Assembly (NCBI GenBank): GCA_023213315.1
Contig: JAKCPI010031582.1
Coordinates: 1 to 64,000 of the forward strand
Reading direction: 5' to 3'
From: Euborellia annulipes
Taxonomy: Eukaryota; Arthropoda; Insecta; Dermaptera; Anisolabididae
DNA length: 64,000 nucleotides
Part shown: positions 58,060 through 64,000 of the stretch, piece after piece
How the letters are laid out: each line of letters begins with the position of its first letter
Position numbering within the stretch: the stretch's first letter is position 1
Program-made: the position numbers and the translations under genes
The notes under the pieces: generated by a model
Told to the model about the DNA's origin: nothing
Databases searched by the model: none
What the model saw: only the letters and a program-made list of their open reading frames with translations

Positions 58060-59355
58060 AATACAGTCTTGTTAAATAGAATATAAATATTTGTATATAG
58101 GCCTATTTACTTAAATTTACTAATTTATTAAATAAAAAAAGTTTCTTTAATTTCATAAAAAATTTTTATCTTATATTTAAGCCATTATTACCTCCACCGA
58201 ATTTTTTTTTCCAGGTGTGAATGGAACTAGTTGCCTTAAGCACAGAAGCGCCAGGGGTAACTCTATTTTAAAAATTTTTTAAAGACTTAATCGTAGTTTT
58301 ATCCTTAAAAAAAAAAAAACAGGTGTATTTAAATTATAAACGTTGAAATGGTATTTTTTTTATTCGCAAGTGGTGATTAAAAATTCCTAAATATAATTAA
58401 TTTGGAGAGTTGTATAGAACAAGCGATTAATATAATTTGAGACTATTATTAGGAGCACTCTGCATAAGGCTTCTTGACAAGGGGTTCAATTAATTTGACA
58501 GAAGCAATAAAGATTCAAGCGTGTGGGGTTGAAACGGACCTATTGTCCCGGGAATTCTTTCTAGCTCTCTTTGAGGGGAGATACCAAAAATATCCTCGAC
58601 ATTATTTGCACCCAGCCTCTGCAAGTGGATAATGGCATCCCAAGAATGTCAATATAATCGAACATTTATTTCCTTTCATTTTAACAGTTAATTTAATAAA
58701 CAATAAATTTAAGAATTTTTATCCATCGTGAGGATGAAACTCTAATAAAAAGTCGAATCATAAGCATACTCTGTAATGGGAGAGGTAAATTTTTTCTAAA
58801 TATATATGTATATTGGAGATAGAAAGATCAATGATTAAATACCATATTTCAAATAAAATGTATTAATATAAATAGCAATAGCAAATAGTAACTGTCAATA
58901 TTGATCTTTTGCATAGAGTCCTGAATCAATCTTATGAGGAATCAAGTTTCCCGGACAACAGGTGCGACTCCCTGACATTGACAGGCCTCCCCTCTCCAAA
59001 AAATTGCTTAATAATAGGGCTATTTTAAATATTTACTTTATTATATAATCGTGGCTGGAGGTCTATTTTTTATAATTGGGATTAAAAGAATGTATAATTT
59101 CAAATTAGAGCAAATTAAAATGATAATTTTTTATACTAGTAATTTTATGAATCATATAAATATGTAACATTATTTATTATTAAGGAATTAATTTAATAAA
59201 TAATACTAGATTATAAAATCTCTGGATCTGCTCAGAGAGAAAAAAAATCGATTGTTATTTGGCAAGTCCAAACACGGCCGAAACCTGTGAACTCGAGAAA
59301 AAAAAATATTATATTGAATATAATTTGATAACATTTGGTATTTAGATCTAAAAAA
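58060..59355. other. Unique DNA with a GC-richer island at 58470-58650
   Basis: The island contains cttgacaaggggttcaatta and tgacagaagcaataaagatt, motifs of the kind found in developmental enhancers; it shares ttgacaagggg with 3105-3115. No gene was seen. Confidence 0.3.
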
Positions 59356-59359
59356 AGTA

Positions 59360-59621
59360 GCATATCGACGCTCGATGTAGAAAGTGTCTAACTCCACTTT
59401 TTTTCAAAAATCATTTTTTGTATTTTCTGTAGAAAAATATAATATCATTCTCCTTATGCCCTGAACTGGGTAAGAGCTTCATTCAAATTTTTCAGTTCGA
59501 AAAGTTACAGCACGAAGTGTTTAACAGTGGTTTTAACAATGACAATGAAATGTTTTTTGGCTCTCCTGAAAAATAAACAAAAATGGAGATAGGCACTTTA
59601 CTAATTAGAACGTCGATATAC
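59360..59621. mobile_element. Tc1/mariner-type MITE
   Basis: The ends GCATATCGACGCTC and its imperfect mirror ending CGTCGATATAC are extended by agaaagtgtctaactccac / ggagataggcacttt. TA lies outside both ends (59358-59359 and 59622-59623). Length is 262 bp, non-coding. Confidence 0.68.
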
Positions 59622-59669
59622 TATAAAAAAAAATAATAATAATAATTGAATGATTGATTAAAAATTTAT

Positions 59670-59745
59670 TTTGATGGAAATACACGCTTTGAAAATCCAG
59701 GTTGGAGAAAGTTGGGTGATGTGCGATCAGTCATACCAAATTTTT
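59670..59745 (+). mobile_element. Element A remnant
   Basis: A gatggaaatacacgctttga block is joined to a hairpin-arm block ending agtcataccaaattttttt. The middle is deleted. Confidence 0.5.
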
Positions 59746-60099
59746 TTATTATATTATGAATAGGCGAGACTAGTAATTTCGAAAAATAAAAATATCAAAT
59801 TTCTATTAAAAAATTAATTTTTTTTTTTTTTTATAAATCTTTCGTGTCAGGGTTTTGTTACATCTTCCTGTTAAATAGACTATTCTCAGATACTAATATT
59901 ACCTCTTCCTTTATAAGATATTTATATAGGTTATCATATTTAGTCTATATCAAAAGAGTATAATATTATAACTCTGGCAACTTTTAAACCAATACAGGTA
60001 AGATTTTCTGTCTAATAATTTCTTTCAATAATCTCAGAGTGAAAAATTTTTTTATATTTTTTTGCCCGTTTGTGGGCTAAAAAGTATCAAAATAATAAT

Positions 60100-60712
60100 T
60101 TTTACTTTCTCTTATCTATTTATATATGTAATATAATTATAGAGGAGAAAGTATTGGATTCATGTCAAAAATTCGATGTCGATGTTTTGATGGATAAACA
60201 CGTTTTGAGGTCCCCTGAATCCAAAAAAGTGGATTTCGCAACAGGGTCTGTCTGGGGTGTGTGTGTCTGTGCTCAATTATAAGCATGAAGGAATTGAACT
60301 AGGAAGTTGAAATTTTATATTTAAGTTAGGCATCCACTTGAGGCGTGAAAATAAGATTTTTATCAAAATCAGCCAAAATGTACTAGTAGTTTACTGAAAT
60401 ATTTTTTCAGTTTTTTTCGATTTTTTCAAAGTTCGTTCTAACGATTTTGTTTAAAATTCAAAAAATCAATTATTTTTTAGATGCTCTTTAAAATGTAGGT
60501 CTATATTCTCATTTTGCCATTGAAATCTTTTGAAGCATACTTCACTCTTGTACTTCCCAGGATAGATAGGAGAAATGGTTGCCATGTTAACAAAATATAA
60601 ATATTCCCATGTTTATAAATTTTACATCTTGAATTCTAATGTACCGTACTGTCGGAAACTAAATATATGTCGACACAAAAAATCTGGTGTGAGCAGTCAC
60701 ACCATATTTTTT
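60100..60712 (+). mobile_element. Element A copy with collapsed hairpin
   Basis: It is full length except that the terminal hairpin is reduced to aatctggtgtgagcagtcac. The X-box variant gttgccatgttaac is at 60578-60591. A frame of 70 codons at 60070-60282 is only the microsatellite region read through. Confidence 0.82.
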
Positions 60713-60714
60713 TA

Positions 60715-61240
60715 TTAAACCTCAGCTCTATTCAATTTAGTAAAAATGCATTATCCTTTTTGTTTATCTGTCTGAGGTGTTTCATACAAACTGATGTTAA
60801 AATTTCTTATGTTCTAATCTGATGCTAAAATTTAATTTATGTTAAGAAAGTTTTGTAAATCATTTTCTAGTTGATTATCCAAGCACTAATCATTGTTAAA
60901 GATAAAATTTAATTTACAAACACTACAAAATGAGATGATAAAATAATTAAAATTTGGTTATTTGTAATCGATGTGACCATTGAATGGGAGGTCCCCCAGT
61001 CCGATCTGCACGTGTGGAGACACGTGTGGTCCCCGCGGAGGGTGGCCGCCTATCCAGCTTCTTTCTATTCTAAGCCGCGCAGCTGCCGAACTCATTCGGA
61101 TCACGTGCGTTTGAGAAGGACCGTGCGATTGTTCCCAGACGAACACTTACTGCCTTTTATCCCAAACAATCAAGCATTCGACTGATGTAAAAATCTCATT
61201 TTTAATTTCTATTTCGAAAAATATTATTTATAAATAATAT
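60715..61240. other. AT-rich DNA with a GC-rich unique island at 60970-61190
   Basis: Frames of 62 and 70 codons overlap on opposite strands of the island. The motifs gacacgtgtggtcc and ggatcacgtgcg contain E-box cores (CACGTG). It is a better candidate for a regulatory island than for a coding exon. Confidence 0.3.
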
Positions 61241-61249
61241 TGGGTCAAG

Positions 61250-61517
61250 GGCGGATCCAGAGGAGTTTCTCAAGGGGGGGAGGGGGTAATTTTTTAAAGT
61301 GAAACTTTTTGCCTGGTGTGACTTTCTGTTACTTTGGGAAAATTTAAAGTTGAATTCTTTAAGTATCTACCAGTTTTTTGTGTCGAAATAGTTTTGAAGT
61401 CACACCCCTACAGATTTCTAAAGACCCTCAAAACGAGTATTTCCATTAACATCCTCGACATCGAATTTTTTAAACGATCGTAATATTACATACATATATA
61501 GGTAAGAGAAAGTAAAA
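61250..61517 (-). mobile_element. Decayed Element A copy beside G-runs
   Basis: It contains cagttttttgtgtcgaaata, accctcaaaacgagtatttcc, catcctcgacatcgaatttt and the terminal ggtaagagaaagtaaaa in Element A order. A preceding caagggcggatccagagg looks like a hAT end, but no matching right end was found. Confidence 0.6.
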
Positions 61518-61903
61518 ATATATATATTTTTTATTTATTTTTTTTTATTAATTTTTAAGTAGGCTATTAATTTTTAAAATTTTATAATACAAATAAAATT
61601 TAATTTCAAAAAAAATATTTTTCTCAAATCTCTGGAGGGAAGGGGGGGGAGGGGGGGGGTAATTACCCTTTAATGATATTACTTATTTAGATTGAAAATG
61701 TATATAAATAAAATGTTTCCAACTGAGCTGCCTCATAGGGGATATTGAATAAATATATTCGATTCATCAACAGTGGTTGTGTGTACAATTGGATCTACAA
61801 TTTCAGGGCTAGCGTCATTTTCGGTTGCACCAGATAAGATTGAAATTATTAATAAATAATATTCAGTCCTCTTGATCATTCAATACATTTAGATTATTTT
61901 TAT

Positions 61904-62575
61904 TTTTACTTTCTCTTACCTATGTATATATGTAATATATATATAGAAAGTATTGGATTCATGTCAAAAAATTCGATGTCGAGATTTTTATGGATCTTCA
62001 CGTTTTGAGGTCCCCTGAATCCAAAAAAGTGGTTTTTGCGACATGGTCTGTCTGTGTGTGTGTCTGTCTGTGTGTCTGTGAACAAAATATCTCAAGAACG
62101 AAAAGAGCTAGGAGGTTGAAATTTTATATTTAAGTTAGACACCACCATGGGACGTGACACGAAGCTTTTGAACAAAATCGACCAAAAAGTACTAGTACTT
62201 TACTGATGCACTTTTTCAGTTTTTTTCGATTTTCTGAAAATTTGCTCCAACAATTTTTTTTAAAATTCATATATCAACTATTTTTTTAGTTGTTCTTTAA
62301 AATGTATATTCTCATTTTGTGATTGAAATCTTCTGAAGACCACTTTACTCTTGTTCTCCATAGAAAAGATAGGAGAAATGGTTGCCATGGTAACAAAATA
62401 TAAATATTTTGCCATACTTAGAAATTTTACATCTTGAAAATCGAATGTACCATACTGTCGGAAACTAAATACATGTCGACACAAAAAATCTGGTGTGACA
62501 AGCACAGTACACAACTTTCGATTACCGAAGGTAAGAGAAAGTTGTGTGCTGTGCGCCAGTCACACCAGATTTTTT
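61904..62575 (+). mobile_element. Element A copy (full length, consensus-like)
   Basis: It has an intact T-rich end, a (TG/TCTG)n tract at 62047-62077, an exact X-box GTTGCCATGGTAAC at 62381-62394, and a strong terminal hairpin at 62484-62575. Confidence 0.9.
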
Positions 62576-62579
62576 ATTT

Positions 62580-63800
62580 TAGTATACAGTGTCTATGAAT
62601 TCTTCGGACTATTAGCATAACATGATTATCACATCAAGTAATGAAGGCTTTGAAGCAAAAATATAAATTCCTTGACGATCCTTAACGATTTATACACGCT
62701 TTTCAAAGGTTATCCAATTAGTGAAGCAAAAGAAAAAAGAAACATATTGACATATTAAATTGAAACATCGACGAAGCAAAAAAACAATGTTTTGACATTG
62801 CCAAATTAAGAAGTATAATCGTTCAATAAACATGTTGATAAGGAAAAATTAGTGAATATACTAATTAGAATATAAATTTAAAAGATATTATTTTTAACTA
62901 ATTCTACGTGCATGTTACTAATTAAAGAATCTATAAATGATTTTTTATCTTTCACATATACCAACAACATAGGTAGGTAGCTTTTAGTATAATGTCCGAA
63001 TGTGTGTGAGAACCTTTGTGTAATTTATACAGAATAGGTATTACAATTTAATACTAATTGGAGTTAACATAAGTTAAAAGTAAACTGAAAACTTTTTACA
63101 AAAATTTGAATAAATACAATTTAGTGAAAAAAAAATATAAAATTAATTAATTCTTTAAATTTTACAAAATTTGATGATTTTGTTTAAATTAAAGTTCCTA
63201 TAATAAATAGCCAACAGATCAATCGCAAGCTGATTCCTGGCCAAACACTATCAGGAGCAAGCAAAAGTTGTTTTTTTTTTCAATAATTTTATGCAAAATA
63301 GTCGATCATATATATTGGCCATCCCTGATATGTATCATATCATTATCTATTAAAAATAAAAAAGAAAAAGATTTGCTTTGGGACACATAATATGTTAATT
63401 AAAGATAACATCGAAACTATTTTAATAACATAAATTCAAATTAATAATAAACTTGATTAATTTCCACTTAAACATAATACAATGTACAAATTGTATAATG
63501 ATATACACAAAGACGAACTGTGATTAATAGTTATAATTTTGCAAGAGCGACAAGCAGCTGGCTCTTGATTTAGATTGGTGTATGCATTATTCAGGCATTT
63601 ATTACCAATTAGAATCCACAAGACCGGAACGGAGGCGCATCACTTCTTTAATATTGGATGATATACTGAACAAGGTAGAGATTGATTTATAAATTAGATA
63701 TTAAAATTTAATCTTTAAGAGTAAAAATCGAAACTATTAATAAATTGCAAAAGGAATCATGTTTTGAAAATATGTTTAGGTTGGTCCTTCAATGGTCTTT
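62580..63800. other. AT-rich DNA, no gene recognised
   Basis: Unique sequence with A/T runs. Confidence 0.5.
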
Positions 63801-63806
63801 TTAAAT

Positions 63807-63846
63807 GGACCCTGTTATGCATTAGTGTGTCAAGCGCCAAAAAATT
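63807..63846. mobile_element. Element B single-end fragment
   Basis: ggaccctgttatgcattagt and the following tgtgtcaagcgccaaaa match one TIR of Element B. It abuts the next Element A copy. Confidence 0.65.
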
Positions 63847-64000
63847 AAAAAATCTGGTGTGACTGGCGCACAGCACACAACTTTCTCTTACCTTCGGTAA
63901 TCGAAAGTTGTGTACTGTCTTGTCACACCAGATTTTTTGTGTCGGCATGTATTTAGTTCCAGGCAGTAGGGAATATTTGAATTCAGATGTCAAATTTATA
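63847..64000 (-). mobile_element. Element A copy, cut by the window end
   Basis: The hairpin and the adjacent gtcggcatgtatttagttcc block are present and consensus-like. The rest lies beyond the window. Confidence 0.85.

Noticed and set aside
61250..61680. hAT element starting caagggcggatccag
   Set aside because: No complementary right end or 8-bp duplication was found.

Overview
The window is AT-rich eukaryotic nuclear DNA from an animal, most likely an invertebrate. The evidence is indirect. I see no operons, ribosome binding sites or dense coding. There are tRNA-derived SINEs, hAT, mariner, piggyBac-like and Helitron-like elements, and the decayed 3' end of a non-LTR retrotransposon. I cannot name the species. 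I find no convincing host protein-coding gene; nearly all open frames of 60-130 codons lie inside repeats, poly(A/T) or microsatellite, or are unrecognisable. The window reads as a long intergenic or intronic tract filled by transposable elements.

Layout. At 1-2160 a triple tandem module, a 150-bp-armed palindrome, a tRNA-like relic and the first copy of an unidentified ~680 bp element (called Element A) lie side by side. At 2660-8500 are a hAT MITE, several Element A copies, foldback repeats and a three-deep nest. From about 6990 to 11650 a giant imperfect inverted repeat (arms about 2.2-2.5 kb, centre near 9501) carries that nest twice; its right arm is much more damaged and may be an assembly artefact. 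At 12-25 kb are hAT MITEs with 8-bp target duplications, two Helitron-like 5' ends and SINEs. At 25.8-27.3 kb is a four-level insertion nest (SINE, hAT, SINE, SINE) with readable target duplications for the three SINE layers. At 29-35 kb are a SINE, a GC-rich perfect-type palindrome, a LINE 3' end, a long-TIR MITE and a third retroposon family. At 39-43.2 kb are a second SINE-2 copy, a SINE-in-SINE nest and three hAT elements. At 44-64 kb are further Element A copies, a 695-bp element flanked by TTAA, a broken mariner, a Tc1/mariner-type MITE and quieter DNA.

The most interesting signal is Element A, seen about 19 times as full or partial copies. It has a T-rich boundary, a 13-nt end sequence (ACTTTCTCTTACC) whose reverse complement sits in the loop of a strong ~95-nt hairpin at the opposite end, a TCTG/TG microsatellite, and a canonical RFX-type X-box palindrome (GTTGCCATGGTAAC) kept in most long copies. 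A core module inside it resembles parts of at least three structurally different repeats here. I do not recognise the superfamily. GC-richer unique islands between the repeats are the best candidates for host regulatory DNA.
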